A stretch of DNA of 64,000 bases from Streptomyces sp. NBC_01142 (GTDB taxonomy: Bacteria; Actinomycetota; Actinomycetes; Streptomycetales; Streptomycetaceae), in contig NZ_JAPEOR010000003.1 of NCBI RefSeq assembly GCF_026341125.1, positions 1,740,665 through 1,804,664 on the forward strand. The letters are read 5' to 3'. This document shows, in pieces, positions 8,969 to 17,902 of this stretch. The first letter of the stretch is position 1; every line of letters begins with the position of its first letter. Under the pieces are notes generated by a model. It saw nothing but the letters and a program-made list of their open reading frames with translations. It ran no database searches and had not been told where the DNA came from. The position numbers were made by a program, and so were the translations under genes.

Positions 8969-9079
8969 CTCACGTGCCTCCAACGGCATTTCGGACGGGG
9001 ATGGGGCGGATCGCGGTACGGACTGGGGTTCTGAGTGCGGTTCGGGTGTGCGGGTCCTGGGCCGGGTAAACGGGTTCGG

Positions 9080-9266
9080 TCATATGGGGGTCCCTTGCTC
9101 CTGGGTGATGGCCCGCAGGGCATTGAGCCGGGCCGCGTGCCGAGCCGGGCGCAGGCCCGCCAGCACACCGGCGAGGAGGCCCACCGCCAGGATCAGCCCG
9201 AGCCTCAGGGCCGGGAGGGCGAAGGCGCTGGCGCCATCGGTGTCCGAGGCCCGCACCAGGATCTAG
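9080..9266 (-). pseudogene. ABC transporter permease (FtsX/MacB-type) C-terminal fragment
   Basis: The minus-strand frame from 9266 to TGA 9080-9082 reads LGLILAVGLLAGVLAGLRPA then RHAARLNALRAITQEQGTPI. This is the last membrane helix and ARRAARLDxLxAI signature of FtsX-like permeases. About 60 codons survive and no ATPase gene is nearby. It is a leftover of a lost efflux operon. The rest of the 8969-9401 gap shows nothing else. Confidence 0.7.
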
Positions 9267-9401
9267 GCCATCTCGTCCGGATCTTTCCGGTTGAGCCCGC
9301 GTCGGCCGGTGCCGTGCATCGCAAGGCAGAGAGGCGCCCGATTACTGGACGGACTCGGGTGTCTCCACAACACGGCGGGGTGCGGTGCCCAGTGGCGCGG
9401 G

Positions 9402-9836
9402 TCAGGCAAGATCCGGAAGGGACGCCTTGGCTGGCGCACCCGAAGGCCGCCGCTCCCGGGACGCCCGCTCGTCGGCATCCGCCAGCCAGAACCAGACTGG
9501 CGGGAAAACCAGCTCGATCGCGGTCAGCGCCACCTGGAACCAGTGCGGCCAGCCGTGCACCGCCAGGGACATCAGCCGCCCCACACCGCCCAGCAGGAAC
9601 ACCGCCGCAAGCCACCGCACCACCTTCGCCGGGACGGGGTCCTGCCGCGCCGCCCACAGCCAGGCCAGCCCGTACCCGGCGAAGATCGCGCCGAAGAACC
9701 GGCCCAGGCTGTCCAGAGTGGGTCCGGCGTCAGCCTCGCCCGGAATCGCGGCATTGCCGCCGACCACGTGGAACAGCCCGATCGCCGTGCAGGCGAGGCC
9801 CATCACCCATGCGAACCCCCGGAGCGTCTTGGCCAC
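9402..9836 (-). CDS. DUF4345-type four-helix membrane protein
   Basis: 144 aa from GTG 9836 (AGGGGTGG upstream). Four hydrophobic helices, with the G(L/I)FHVVGG and DSLGRFFGAIFAGYGLAWLW segments that I associate with DUF4345 proteins. Function unknown. It diverges from the TetR gene at 9922 across 85 bp that contain an imperfect inverted repeat, so it is the probable target of that regulator. Confidence 0.75.
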   Translation of the reverse strand: MAKTLRGFAWVMGLACTAIGLFHVVGGNAAIPGEADAGPTLDSLGRFFGAIFAGYGLAWLWAARQDPVPAKVVRWLAAVFLLGGVGRLMSLAVHGWPHWFQVALTAIELVFPPVWFWLADADERASRERRPSGAPAKASLPDLA

Positions 9837-9851
9837 GATTCCACCCCTTAG

Positions 9852-9905
9852 TTGACGTGTGTCTACTTAGCTCGAGGGTAGCCCTCCTTAGTAGATGCAT
9901 GTCAA
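9852..9905. promoter_or_regulatory. Operator-like inverted repeat between DUF4345 gene and tetR
   Basis: The half-site TTGACGTGTGTCTACTTAG (9852-9870) matches the complement of 9887-9905, TTGACATGCATCTACTAAG, at 15 of 19 positions, 16 bp apart. Each half contains a TTGAC-n6-TCTACT core. Position and symmetry suggest a TetR dimer site that controls both divergent promoters. A TAGTAAT box lies about 10 nt before the tetR ATG, suggesting a leaderless tetR transcript. Confidence 0.65.
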
Positions 9906-9921
9906 GTAGTAATCTGGGTGC

Positions 9922-10542
9922 ATGCCGCCCCGCCGACGTTTGATCCCCGCCGACCGCCGCGCCCAACTGCTCACCGTCGGAGCCCAGTTGTTCTCCGCCG
10001 CCCCCTACGACGACGTGCTGATGGAGGACGTCGCCCGGCAGGCCGGCGTATCCCGCGCCCTGCTCTACCAGCACTTCCCGAGCAAACACGCCCTCTTCGC
10101 CGCGGTCTACCAACAGGCGACCGACCGACTGCTGGAGGCGACCACCTTCGATCCCAGCGCCACGCTCGTCGAGCAGCTCACCCAGGGCCTGGACGCCCAC
10201 CTCGACTACTTCATCACGAACCGCCACGCCGTCCTGGCCGCGAACCGGGTCCTGGCGGGCGACCCCGTCATCCAGACGATCATGACGGACGAACTCGACG
10301 CCCTGCGCTCACGCCTGCTCCGTGGACTCCCGCTCGCCGACGAACGCACGCACGCCGCCGTCTCCGCGGCACTGAAGGCCTGGCTCGTGTTCGTCCAAGT
10401 CCTGTGCGTGGACTGGCTCACGCGCGAAACCTGCACCCGCACCGAGCTACGGAACACCTGCATCGGCGCGGCGGTCGGCGCCCTGCGCCCCCTGCTCTCC
10501 GAGGACCCCGCCCCGGACTGGCCGCCCGCCCTGCCCGCCTGA
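9922..10542 (+). CDS. TetR/AcrR family transcriptional regulator
   Basis: 206 aa. The N-terminal helix-turn-helix covers about residues 10-55 (AAPYDDVLMEDVARQAGVSR, then LYQHFPSKHALFAAVY), a textbook TetR DNA-binding domain. The C-terminal ligand domain carries no recognised signature. The ATG has no Shine-Dalgarno sequence, consistent with a leaderless mRNA. It is divergent from the DUF4345 membrane gene with a shared inverted repeat; I infer autorepression and repression of that gene. Confidence 0.9.
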   Translation: MPPRRRLIPADRRAQLLTVGAQLFSAAPYDDVLMEDVARQAGVSRALLYQHFPSKHALFAAVYQQATDRLLEATTFDPSATLVEQLTQGLDAHLDYFITNRHAVLAANRVLAGDPVIQTIMTDELDALRSRLLRGLPLADERTHAAVSAALKAWLVFVQVLCVDWLTRETCTRTELRNTCIGAAVGALRPLLSEDPAPDWPPALPA

Positions 10543-10565
10543 CCCGGCCCGACCGGCAAGACCGG

Positions 10566-10775
10566 CGGGCCTGGGGCCTGTGCGATGTCGTGATCAGTTG
10601 CTGGGTTCTGTCCTCTCTGTGGGGTGGAATCCGGTAGGACATTGGTGGTGACTCGTCGGCAAGTCACCGATCTCAGTGGAAGTTCATCGAGCTCTACCTG
10701 CCGATCGGCAGGTTCAGCCCGTACCCCGAACGGCTGCGGGAACAGTTCGAGGGGGTGATCTGCCGGGTTCGCGTC
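10566..10775 (+). mobile_element. IS5-type element remnant, left end and transposase N-terminus
   Basis: The end sequence GGCCTGTGCGATGTCGTGAT (from 10566) is followed by a transposase start at GTG 10648: VTRRQVTDLS, then after a one-base frameshift WKFIELYLPIGRFSPYPERL and REQFEGVI. This is the N-terminus of a common Streptomyces IS5-group transposase. Copies of the same end lie at 18239-18267 and 20343-20370. The element breaks off near 10775, just before the PQQ gene. Confidence 0.8.
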
Positions 10776-10824
10776 GCACATACGCGAGGAAGCCAGGAAG
10801 CCGCTGGACGCGAAAGGTGAAGCA

Positions 10825-12198
10825 GTGAACGCACAGGGTCACGCCAGACGACAGGGACGGCACGTCAGCCGCCGGGCAGTGCTCGGGGCCGGGGTCGTAG
10901 GCGCCGGGGCCTTTGTGGCCTGGAAGGTCTTCGGCGGGGAGGAGGAGGCCATTCCGGCGCCGCCCGAGCGACAGGCGACCTGGACGTACGCGATGGACGG
11001 GGCCGCCACCGGGGTGACTTGGCTGAGTATTTCGGGCACCTCTCTCTACGTCACCTCCGACGGCCCGCTGTACGTGCACGCGGTGAACGCCGGAAGCGGA
11101 CGCGAGCGGTGGGTGGCCGAAGTGACCGGCGGCAAGCAGGGGGAGGCGGCGCTCGGGCCGGTCACGGTCGCCGAAGGGACCGTCTATGTCGCGGCCAGGG
11201 GCGGACACGTCAACGCCTTCGCGGACGACGACGGTAGCCGGCGCTGGGCGAGTGAGCCGCTGGGCGGCGGTTATCCGGCGGCGCCCGTGGTGATCGGCTC
11301 CACGGTGTGCGTGCTGATGAAGACGGAGAAGTCGGCGGACGAGGCCGGTGGCACCCGCACCCTGATCGAGGGCGTGCTGTGCGGTCTTGCCACGGACACG
11401 GGGCGCGTCACGTGGCGGGCCGAGGGGAACCGGGTGCTGCTCGGGGACCGCTCCCACGGACAGCTGATCGCGGAGTCCCGGGGCGGCGAAGGGCTCGTCG
11501 CACTCGACGCGGATTCGGGGGACGAGCGCTGGTCGCTGCCGAAGCAGGACAGCGTGGTGCTGGGGACGAAGCTGCTGTACGCGACCGGGGCGGGGAAGGC
11601 GAACGAACTGGCCGCGTACGACCTTTCCACCGGGGAGCGGCGCTGGAAGTCACCCGCGCCACCGAAGGAGTCGGCGGAGGGCATCGGCGCGCAGATCACC
11701 CTCTCCGCCGACGGGCGTACGGTCTACGCCTGCGAGAGCGGGACCGGAGCCGTGTACTCCTACGACGCCGCGACGGGCGACAGGCGCTGGCGCGCCACGG
11801 TCGATTCAACGATGGCTCCCGAAGCGGCGCCGGGCGGGTCCGCAGTCTTTCTGGCTACCAGTGACAGCTGCCGGGCCGCGCAATCCATAGACTCCGGCTT
11901 CCAGAACCCCTTCGCCGACGGAGCGAAGAAGGCCGACGGCTATGTCACCGCAAGAGCCGCCTCCGACGGGAAGCAGCTGTGGCGTACAAAATCCAACAGC
12001 TGCACCTCCGCACCGGCGTTGGCCGAGGGGCAGTCCGTACTGGTGGCCCACACCTCGGAGTTGTGGGCCTATGACGCCCGTACGGGAGCGGCGCGCTGGC
12101 GAGTGAAAGGCGAACCGGGTGCGGATCGAGTCCCCCTGGTCGCCGGCAACAGGTTGTACGTGCTCACGGACGCGGGGGTCGACGCGGTGCCGGCGTGA
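10825..12198 (+). CDS. Secreted/Tat PQQ-like beta-propeller protein
   Basis: 457 aa from GTG 10825 (AAAGGTGAAG upstream). The N-terminus has a twin-arginine-like signal, SRRAVLGAGVVGAGAFVAWK. The rest is built of repeated blades with the PQQ-like pattern LYAxDxxTGxxRW: NAGSGRERWVAEV, ATDTGRVTWRAEG, DADSGDERWSLP, DLSTGERRWKSP, DAATGDRRWRAT, DARTGAARWRVK. Such propellers (BamB-like) are usually binding scaffolds; no dehydrogenase catalytic residues are seen. It has the look of the sensor half of a kinase-PQQ protein, and the IS remnant directly upstream may have separated it from such a domain. That is inference. Confidence 0.8.
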   Translation: MNAQGHARRQGRHVSRRAVLGAGVVGAGAFVAWKVFGGEEEAIPAPPERQATWTYAMDGAATGVTWLSISGTSLYVTSDGPLYVHAVNAGSGRERWVAEVTGGKQGEAALGPVTVAEGTVYVAARGGHVNAFADDDGSRRWASEPLGGGYPAAPVVIGSTVCVLMKTEKSADEAGGTRTLIEGVLCGLATDTGRVTWRAEGNRVLLGDRSHGQLIAESRGGEGLVALDADSGDERWSLPKQDSVVLGTKLLYATGAGKANELAAYDLSTGERRWKSPAPPKESAEGIGAQITLSADGRTVYACESGTGAVYSYDAATGDRRWRATVDSTMAPEAAPGGSAVFLATSDSCRAAQSIDSGFQNPFADGAKKADGYVTARAASDGKQLWRTKSNSCTSAPALAEGQSVLVAHTSELWAYDARTGAARWRVKGEPGADRVPLVAGNRLYVLTDAGVDAVPA

Positions 12199-12239
12199 GG
12201 TCTCCGTCAGGCGCAGCGGCAAGTCCCCGTACACGGGTT

Positions 12240-12473
12240 TGAATTGGATGCAGATCTTTTGAGGGTGTCTGGCACGAGCCTGACCTGCGGGTTCATGATT
12301 CACCACGGCTACGCCGCAGCAGTAACGCCCGGCCAGTCGGCGCGGACGCGACCGAGCGGGTGCCGTGGCGCACAGATGGGCAGGTCGTCGGCGACGGCTC
12401 GGTGCCGACGGCGGACTCAATTCGAACGAAATCGCAGGTGAGCAAGACCCTCAAAGGATCTGCACCCAACTCA
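12240..12473. repeat. 234-bp segment bounded by 27-bp inverted repeats (MITE-like)
   Basis: 12240-12266 and the complement of 12447-12473 share the pattern TGARTTGGRTGCAGATCYTT followed by TGAGGGT, with 4 differences in 27. No gene fits between them. The length and long inverted ends suggest a miniature element or the collapsed ends of an IS. The flanks show no obvious target duplication. The rest of the 12199-12674 gap carries no gene I can support. Confidence 0.55.
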
Positions 12474-12674
12474 CTTCACCGCCGCAGCAACCCGGGGCTT
12501 GCCAGGCTCTCCACACCATCCGCGATGAGCCTCCGAGCCGCCACAGCCGACAGCACGCGGCCGCGCGCCGACCGCGCAAGGACACCGTGTACATCGAGGA
12601 CGCCACCCTGGAGCTCACACGAGACTCCTCTTGCGGTCGAAGGGCAGCGGCTCAAGCTGCGTCGTGCCGCTGGA

Positions 12675-13556
12675 CTACACGTGGCCCTCCACGGATTCGA
12701 CGTAGGCGCGCACGAGAGGGCTCTCGGCGTTGGTGCGCCAGACAAGGGCCCAGCGGCCTATCGGCGCGTCGTCGATGGGGAGATACTTGACACCGGGCCA
12801 CGGGTAGTAGTCGGCAGCCTCGGCCTGGATCGCTTGGACTACTCGTCCGGCACTGACGGCGTTCAGTGTCTCCTGCCAGGTGGCGACCTTGGCGCCTCGT
12901 CTGATGGGGCGTCCGCTGGGCGTATGGAAGGGAATCAGCGCCTCTTCCCAGTACGCCGGAATAGGATGCTGGGACGAGGGGACCTCGTAGTCGCCGAAAT
13001 CTTCCATGCATACCGAGTCCCGCTTCGCCAACGGATGCTCGGATCCGACGAGGCAGACCAGAGGGCGCTCACTCAGGACCGGGCCCACGGTGAGGTCGCT
13101 TTCGCGGACGGGGAGCCAGAGCAGGGCCAGGTCGACCTCACCGGAGCGCAGCCCGGCGAAGGGCGTCGTGGGCTGGACCTCGACGAAGTCGAGTTCCGCG
13201 CCGGGATGGTGGCCGCGGAAACGGGCGTTGGCGGCGGTGAGGATCTGGGCCAGCGCCCCCATCGTGCCGATCTTGAGTGTGCCGTGAATGCCGCGTGCCG
13301 CCTCGGCCGCCGCGGATCGGGTGCCGTCCAGGATCTGCTGGTAGGCGGGTTTGAGTTCCGCGTACAGGCGCGCTCCGATCGAGGTCAACTCCACCCGGCG
13401 GCTGGTGCGTCGAAACAGCGCGCCGCCGATTCGCCGCTCCTGCTTGGCGATCGACTGACTCACCCGGGCCTGGGTCACATGAAGGCGCTCGGCGGACCGC
13501 CCGAAATGCAACTCCTCAGCCAGGGCTAAGAAGATCTCGATGTCTCGCAGCTCCAT
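12675..13556 (-). CDS. LysR-family transcriptional regulator
   Basis: 293 aa from ATG 13556 (MELRDIEIFLALAEELHFGR). The winged helix-turn-helix covers residues 1-60, with RLHVTQARVSQSIAKQERRI as the recognition region, followed by a substrate-binding domain (LKIGTMGALAQILTAANARF, then LALLWLPVRE). It is a close paralogue of the LysR at 29327: the first 20 residues are identical and the effector domains share PxYWEExLIPFHTPxGRxI. It diverges from the secreted-protein gene at 13800 across about 240 bp, the likely control region. Confidence 0.92.
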   Translation of the reverse strand: MELRDIEIFLALAEELHFGRSAERLHVTQARVSQSIAKQERRIGGALFRRTSRRVELTSIGARLYAELKPAYQQILDGTRSAAAEAARGIHGTLKIGTMGALAQILTAANARFRGHHPGAELDFVEVQPTTPFAGLRSGEVDLALLWLPVRESDLTVGPVLSERPLVCLVGSEHPLAKRDSVCMEDFGDYEVPSSQHPIPAYWEEALIPFHTPSGRPIRRGAKVATWQETLNAVSAGRVVQAIQAEAADYYPWPGVKYLPIDDAPIGRWALVWRTNAESPLVRAYVESVEGHV

Positions 13557-13799
13557 GTGTCCCCATCCCGGTGCTTCCTGCGCCCGCCGCCTGGTCAGAC
13601 ACCGGACCCGATCCGCGCTCGGCGCCCGGATCGATAAGCGAAAGGTAATCGACGGCCTTCGCAGACGGCTGTTGATCCACCTTTCCGGCGCTGACACCCT
13701 GAAGTGGCCGCCCAATCCGGGCGCGATCACCATCGGGAGGGGCGTCCGAAGCCTGAGGGATTCACTTGCCTTTGAAGATCATCGACACAGGGGGATGTT

Positions 13800-14792
13800 G
13801 TGGGGTTGACGCGTACGGGATCGCTGCTGGTGGCGGCGCTTGCTGTGGGGACCGGGGGTTCGCTGACGTTCGCGTCGGGTGCCTCGGCGGCCTCTGCGGA
13901 GTTCACGTATGAGGTGACCCGGAGGGCGGAAGGCTATCGGGACATTCCCGGTACGGACGTGGTGTTCGCCGCCGCGGCGGGTGAGAAGTCCTACCTGTGG
14001 TCCCGGAACCTTTCGGTCGCTAGCTTCACCCCCCTGGGCAGCGGGGACAACATCGGCTCCACCGTTGCCGTGCGCTGCAAGAACTCCGACGGCACCACCC
14101 TGCCTGCTTCCGCGGAGGCAGGTGCGTACTGGGCTACGAACCAGGTGCCGCCGGGTGAGAAGTCGGTGGCGCCCGCGCTGCGCTGGGCGTTCACAGCGCC
14201 GACGGCCGGGACGTACAACTGCCGTCTTTCGGTGACCAGTTACTCCAGCATCATTCAGAACGGGCGCAGCGTGACCATGCGGGTCCCGGCGGGGGCGGAG
14301 CTGGCGCGCGCCGTGTATCCGTCGGCAGCCCGCTGGACGCTTCCCGCCAACACCACCGTGATCGCGCGTGGAACGACGCACACCACGCTCGGCTACCCGT
14401 ACACCCCCAGCGGCGGCGACACCATCACCGTCGTCCAGGACGCCGCCCTGACCACCTGCGTGGCCGGCTCATCGATCTGTCAGGGCGGGTCGACCGCCAA
14501 CACCGGCACACAGGCCGAGACCTGGATCGAGGCGCAGCCACAGAACCCCGACGGAGCCAAGTGCGGCGAACCGATCAAGTCGGCGGTCGGCAAGTGGACC
14601 ATCTCCAACGCCAAGCACCACCAGACCGCCACGAACACACTGCGCCTCACGAAGTCCCAGCTCGGCGGCTGCACCCAGATCCGCACCACCCTGGAGATCA
14701 AGAACGTCGACGGAAACCCCGTCAACCTGCACACCGGCTACGCCCCCGGCCAGATCGCCGCCACCCACGGACTCGCCTTCACCACACCATAA
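13800..14792 (+). CDS. Secreted protein of unknown function
   Basis: 330 aa from GTG 13800 with GGGGGA upstream. The signal peptide is SLLVAALAVGTGGSLTFASG followed by ASAASA, a probable signal peptidase I site. The mature part is beta-rich, Thr/Ser/Ala-rich and contains six to eight cysteines, some in pairs (TCVAGSSICQGG; NCRLS), suggesting disulphide bonds outside the cell. I do not recognise a catalytic motif. It could be an extracellular matrix or binding protein. Expression may depend on the divergent LysR. Confidence 0.75.
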   Translation: MGLTRTGSLLVAALAVGTGGSLTFASGASAASAEFTYEVTRRAEGYRDIPGTDVVFAAAAGEKSYLWSRNLSVASFTPLGSGDNIGSTVAVRCKNSDGTTLPASAEAGAYWATNQVPPGEKSVAPALRWAFTAPTAGTYNCRLSVTSYSSIIQNGRSVTMRVPAGAELARAVYPSAARWTLPANTTVIARGTTHTTLGYPYTPSGGDTITVVQDAALTTCVAGSSICQGGSTANTGTQAETWIEAQPQNPDGAKCGEPIKSAVGKWTISNAKHHQTATNTLRLTKSQLGGCTQIRTTLEIKNVDGNPVNLHTGYAPGQIAATHGLAFTTP

Positions 14793-15070
14793 GCAGCCCG
14801 GATATGACGCGCGCCGGTCCGCGCCAGCGCAGCAGAAAACTGTTGCGCTACAGCGAAGCACCGGCCCCTCGCCTCTCCCGCGCTTCGACTTGCTCTCTCC
14901 GATCGCGGCTCCGCTCGCCACTGGGTCACCCCCGAATGTCGGCATGCGGCACCCCATGGCGCGCCCTCGCGGCCGAGCCCCCCTTGAACGTGCCCGGACT
15001 ACAGCCGGGCAACGACGGTGCCCAGCACGGGCGCCGCCACATGGCACACCGTCAACCACAGGAGAAACCA

Positions 15071-15484
15071 GTGAACTTCATACGGAAAACGGCACTCGCT
15101 CTGTCGGCCGTCGCGCTGACAACCGCCGGCCTGGCAGCCACCGCGACCCCGGCCGCAGCAGTGGGCGGCTGCGCATCGGGCAAGCTCTGCCTCTACGAGG
15201 ACCGGTTCTACGTCGACATGGACTTGTCGTCGTCCAGCACCAAGGCGTGCTTCCCTCTCGGCCACTACGGAGAATCCGGCTTCTACGAGGGGATCGGCTC
15301 CTACGTGAACAACCTCTCCGTACCCGTCGAGGTCTACTACTACAACAGGTCCTCGGACAATCCGTACACCCACGAGGCCACGATCCGTCCCGGGGGTTTC
15401 AGCAGCGACACCTCAGCGGTGATCCGCTTCGGATGGCGTGGCGCGGTGTGCACCGGCGGCCTTAACCCGAACACCGTGCTCTAG
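15071..15484 (+). CDS. Secreted peptidase-inhibitor I36-like protein
   Basis: 137 aa from GTG 15071 (CAGGAGAAA upstream). The signal peptide ends at TATPAAA. The mature part (about 107 aa) begins GGCASGKLCLYEDRFYVDMD and continues with SYVNNLS and a late Cys; this C-x5-CLYED-x-N/Y pattern is that of the crystallin-like inhibitor I36/SMI family made by Streptomyces. The predicted role is a small beta-gamma-crystallin fold, possibly inhibiting extracellular metalloproteases. Family call good, activity inferred. Confidence 0.75.
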   Translation: MNFIRKTALALSAVALTTAGLAATATPAAAVGGCASGKLCLYEDRFYVDMDLSSSSTKACFPLGHYGESGFYEGIGSYVNNLSVPVEVYYYNRSSDNPYTHEATIRPGGFSSDTSAVIRFGWRGAVCTGGLNPNTVL

Positions 15485-15550
15485 GCCGGCTGCCCGGCCT
15501 GCCGCCAATGATCGTCGGGGCAGGCCGGGCTACCACCCGGCGGTGAAGCG

Positions 15551-15643
15551 GCGCGCCCATTGAGGCCCTCTCTGCCGAGGACGGCGTCCGGGCGTTGAGC
15601 CCAGTGTTCGCAGGGCGGCGGAGAGGAGCGGCCCGGCGACGTT
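15551..15643. repeat. 93-bp dispersed repeat, copy A
   Basis: Matches 17903-17995 in the same orientation with 6 differences and no gaps. No gene covers either copy. Both copies sit among IS debris and may be the same fragment of a mobile element; I cannot name it. The spacing of 2352 bp spans the TetR/hydrolase pair. Confidence 0.7.
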
Positions 15644-15725
15644 GATGCCGATCTCGGATTCTCCCCAGTGCTGCTCACGATCGCTTGGTCGGTGAGTGCT
15701 CAAGTATTGGCAGTTCCAGACCAAC

Positions 15726-16487
15726 TCACGAGGGGATCAGGGCTGCCACCCCATCGAGGATCCGCTCCAGGCCGAAGTCCAGCGGGTTCCCACCTTGCGG
15801 AGCGAACGCGCCCGCCGCGATCGCCTCCGTCAGGGCGGGGAAGCGCTCCTCGTGCCGCTGCAAGACCTCGGCCGTCAGGTGCGCCCACTCTTCATTCGCC
15901 GCCTCGTCGTGGTCGACGTGCTGCTGGGCGATATTGCGAACATGGCCTACTAGCAGCAGGAACGTGTCATGCCGCTGGGTGGCCGGCAGCCCCGTTCCGG
16001 CCAGTGCGGCCAAGGCTGAGTCGAGCCAGCCGAGTTGATGTGGGCCCATGATCTGACGGCGCATGCCCGTCGCCGTCAGGACCCATGGGTGGCGGCGGTA
16101 CATCGCCAGGCACTGCCGGGCCCACTCGGTCAGCTGCGGGCGCCAGCCGCCGGGGACGTCGGCGACCGGGGCCGGGAGGCCGATCGCGAGGTCGACCATC
16201 AGGTCGAGGAGTTCCGTCTTGCCCGGAACGTACCGGTAGAGCGCCATCGCGGTGACGCCGAATTCCTTGGCGACCCGCGCCAGCGAGACCGCGTCCAAAC
16301 CCTCCCTGTCGGCGATCCCAATAGCCGCCTCCGCGATCCGGCCCGCGCTGAGCGAGGGCTTCGGGCCCCTGCTCGGCAGCTCCTGCTCGCCCCAGAGCAG
16401 CGCAAAGCTCGCCTTCACGCCAGCCTGCTTCCCGACCTTCTTCGCGGCCACCCGCGCCTCCTCTGCCGATCCCCGTTGACACCTCAC
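15726..16487 (-). CDS. TetR family regulator (TetR_C-type effector domain)
   Basis: 253 aa; the first 35 residues before the helix-turn-helix are Lys/Ala-rich and the true start may be later. The DNA-binding domain is SAGRIAEAAIGIADREGLDA, then SLARVAKEFGVTAMALYRYV. The C-terminal part (WARQCLAMYRRHPWVLTATG) belongs to the TetR_C group that includes tetracycline-type repressors. It is divergent from the hydrolase at 16564; a palindromic operator lies between them, so it probably represses that gene and itself. Confidence 0.9.
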   Translation of the reverse strand: MRCQRGSAEEARVAAKKVGKQAGVKASFALLWGEQELPSRGPKPSLSAGRIAEAAIGIADREGLDAVSLARVAKEFGVTAMALYRYVPGKTELLDLMVDLAIGLPAPVADVPGGWRPQLTEWARQCLAMYRRHPWVLTATGMRRQIMGPHQLGWLDSALAALAGTGLPATQRHDTFLLLVGHVRNIAQQHVDHDEAANEEWAHLTAEVLQRHEERFPALTEAIAAGAFAPQGGNPLDFGLERILDGVAALIPS

Positions 16488-16490
16488 CCT

Positions 16491-16534
16491 AACTGTTTAT
16501 AGCGTATAGCTAACCGCTTACGGCATATACAGTT
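16491..16534. promoter_or_regulatory. Operator: paired AACTGT-TATA half-sites
   Basis: The half-site AACTGTTTATAGCGTA (16491-16506) and the complement of 16519-16534, AACTGTATATGCCGTA, match at 13 of 16 positions. The stretch is unusually AT-rich for this DNA and sits between the start codons of the TetR gene (16487) and the hydrolase (16564). It fits an operator overlapping divergent promoters. Confidence 0.7.
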
Positions 16535-16563
16535 CACTTGAACCGGACACCCAGGGAGTCGTC

Positions 16564-17655
16564 ATGATCGCCACCATCGCCGCCACGACCGCAGCCGCCC
16601 TCCTCGCCGCACCTGCGGCCGGTGTCCTCGGCCACCGCGCCCTCAAGCGATCCCGCAACGCCTCCCTGATGAAGATCGACACCCCGAACGGCATCGACGA
16701 GCAGAGCTTCGTCCGCATCGGCGGCATCGACCAGTGGATCTCGATCCGCGGCGAGGATCTGGCCAACCCGGTCGTCCTGGAACTGCACGGCGGCCCCGGA
16801 GCCTCGACCGGGATCTTCGGGCCGCGCACCCGATCCTGGGAGAAGCACTTCACGATCGTCCGCTGGGACATGCGCGGTGCCCTCAAGACCCTCGGCCGCA
16901 GCGGTCCGAAAGCGCAGGGCGAGATGACCTTCGACCAGATCTACGCGGATGCGATCGAGGTCACCGACCACATACGCACCCGCCTGGCCGTCGACAAGGT
17001 CGTCCTGCTCGGCCAGTCCTACGGAAGCGCCTTCGGCCTGCGGCTCGCCCGCGAGTTCCCCGAGCGCTACTCCGCATATGTCGGTACCGACCAGAACATC
17101 CACGACGCCGGCCGCGACGGCTCCGTGCACCAGGCCCTGCTCACCCGCCTGCGTAGGGCCGGAAAGCGCAAGGAACTGGCGGCAGTCGAGGCGCTCCACC
17201 CCGATGAGCAGCAGTGGACAGCCCGCGAACGCGCGATGCACGCCAAGCTGCTGGCCACCAGCGACCCGCTGACCCTGGACACGATGAAAAAGGTCGTCAT
17301 GGGGTCCCTGTGGGTCTCGCCGCTGCACTCGCTGCGCGAACTGGGGCTTTTCGTCAAGGGCATGACCCTCTCGGAGCAGATCACTCACGCCACCGCCGGG
17401 TCCGACGACTGGGCGGACGGGACGAAGTTCGAACTCCCCTTCTTCATCGTTCAGGGCGAGAAGGACGTGCTTACGTCGCCGGAGCTCGCCCGCCGCTTCT
17501 TTGATGACGTCCAGGCGCCGGTCAAGGGCTTCGCGCTGATCGAGGACTGCAGCCACTTCGCGGCGTTCCGACAGCCGGAGCGGTTCCTGGAACTTCTGCT
17601 GGCCCATGTGCGTCCGGTGGTCGTCAGCGCGTCGGCTGCTGCAACAGGCGTCTGA
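16564..17655 (+). CDS. Alpha/beta hydrolase (S33 prolyl-aminopeptidase-like)
   Basis: 363 aa from ATG 16564 (AGGGAG upstream). The N-terminal 25 residues are hydrophobic (ATTAAALLAAPAAGVLG), so the protein may be membrane-anchored. Catalytic landmarks: oxyanion motif ELHGGPGAS, nucleophile elbow LLGQSYGSAFG, acid in QGEKDVLTS and histidine in EDCSHFA. The DxRGxGxS loop of classic proline iminopeptidases is altered to WDMRGALKTLGRS. It likely hydrolyses a small ester, amide or peptide. The divergent TetR partner suggests induction by its substrate or a toxic ligand. Confidence 0.88.
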   Translation: MIATIAATTAAALLAAPAAGVLGHRALKRSRNASLMKIDTPNGIDEQSFVRIGGIDQWISIRGEDLANPVVLELHGGPGASTGIFGPRTRSWEKHFTIVRWDMRGALKTLGRSGPKAQGEMTFDQIYADAIEVTDHIRTRLAVDKVVLLGQSYGSAFGLRLAREFPERYSAYVGTDQNIHDAGRDGSVHQALLTRLRRAGKRKELAAVEALHPDEQQWTARERAMHAKLLATSDPLTLDTMKKVVMGSLWVSPLHSLRELGLFVKGMTLSEQITHATAGSDDWADGTKFELPFFIVQGEKDVLTSPELARRFFDDVQAPVKGFALIEDCSHFAAFRQPERFLELLLAHVRPVVVSASAAATGV

Positions 17656-17902
17656 CCGGGGACCGGTCAGACACCCAGCTGTCCGGGCCACATCGAGCCA
17701 CCCAGACAGGCCAGAAAGCATCAGAAGTGTGGGGAGATCACCCGAGCAGGTTCGGCCAGCTGAAGAGACTCCTGGGGAGATTCAATTCAAAAGAGCGCCA
17801 TCAACGGTGTCCGCCGCTGGCCACCCGGGTCAGTGTGGTCGACGAGCACGGTCTCGCCTGGCCGACGTCGTCTGGTCCTCCCCGCCTGACCCTGCACCCA
17901 CG

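Noticed and set aside
12360-13529. 389-codon open frame on the plus strand
   Set aside because: Antisense to the LysR gene, which has a clear helix-turn-helix and effector domain.
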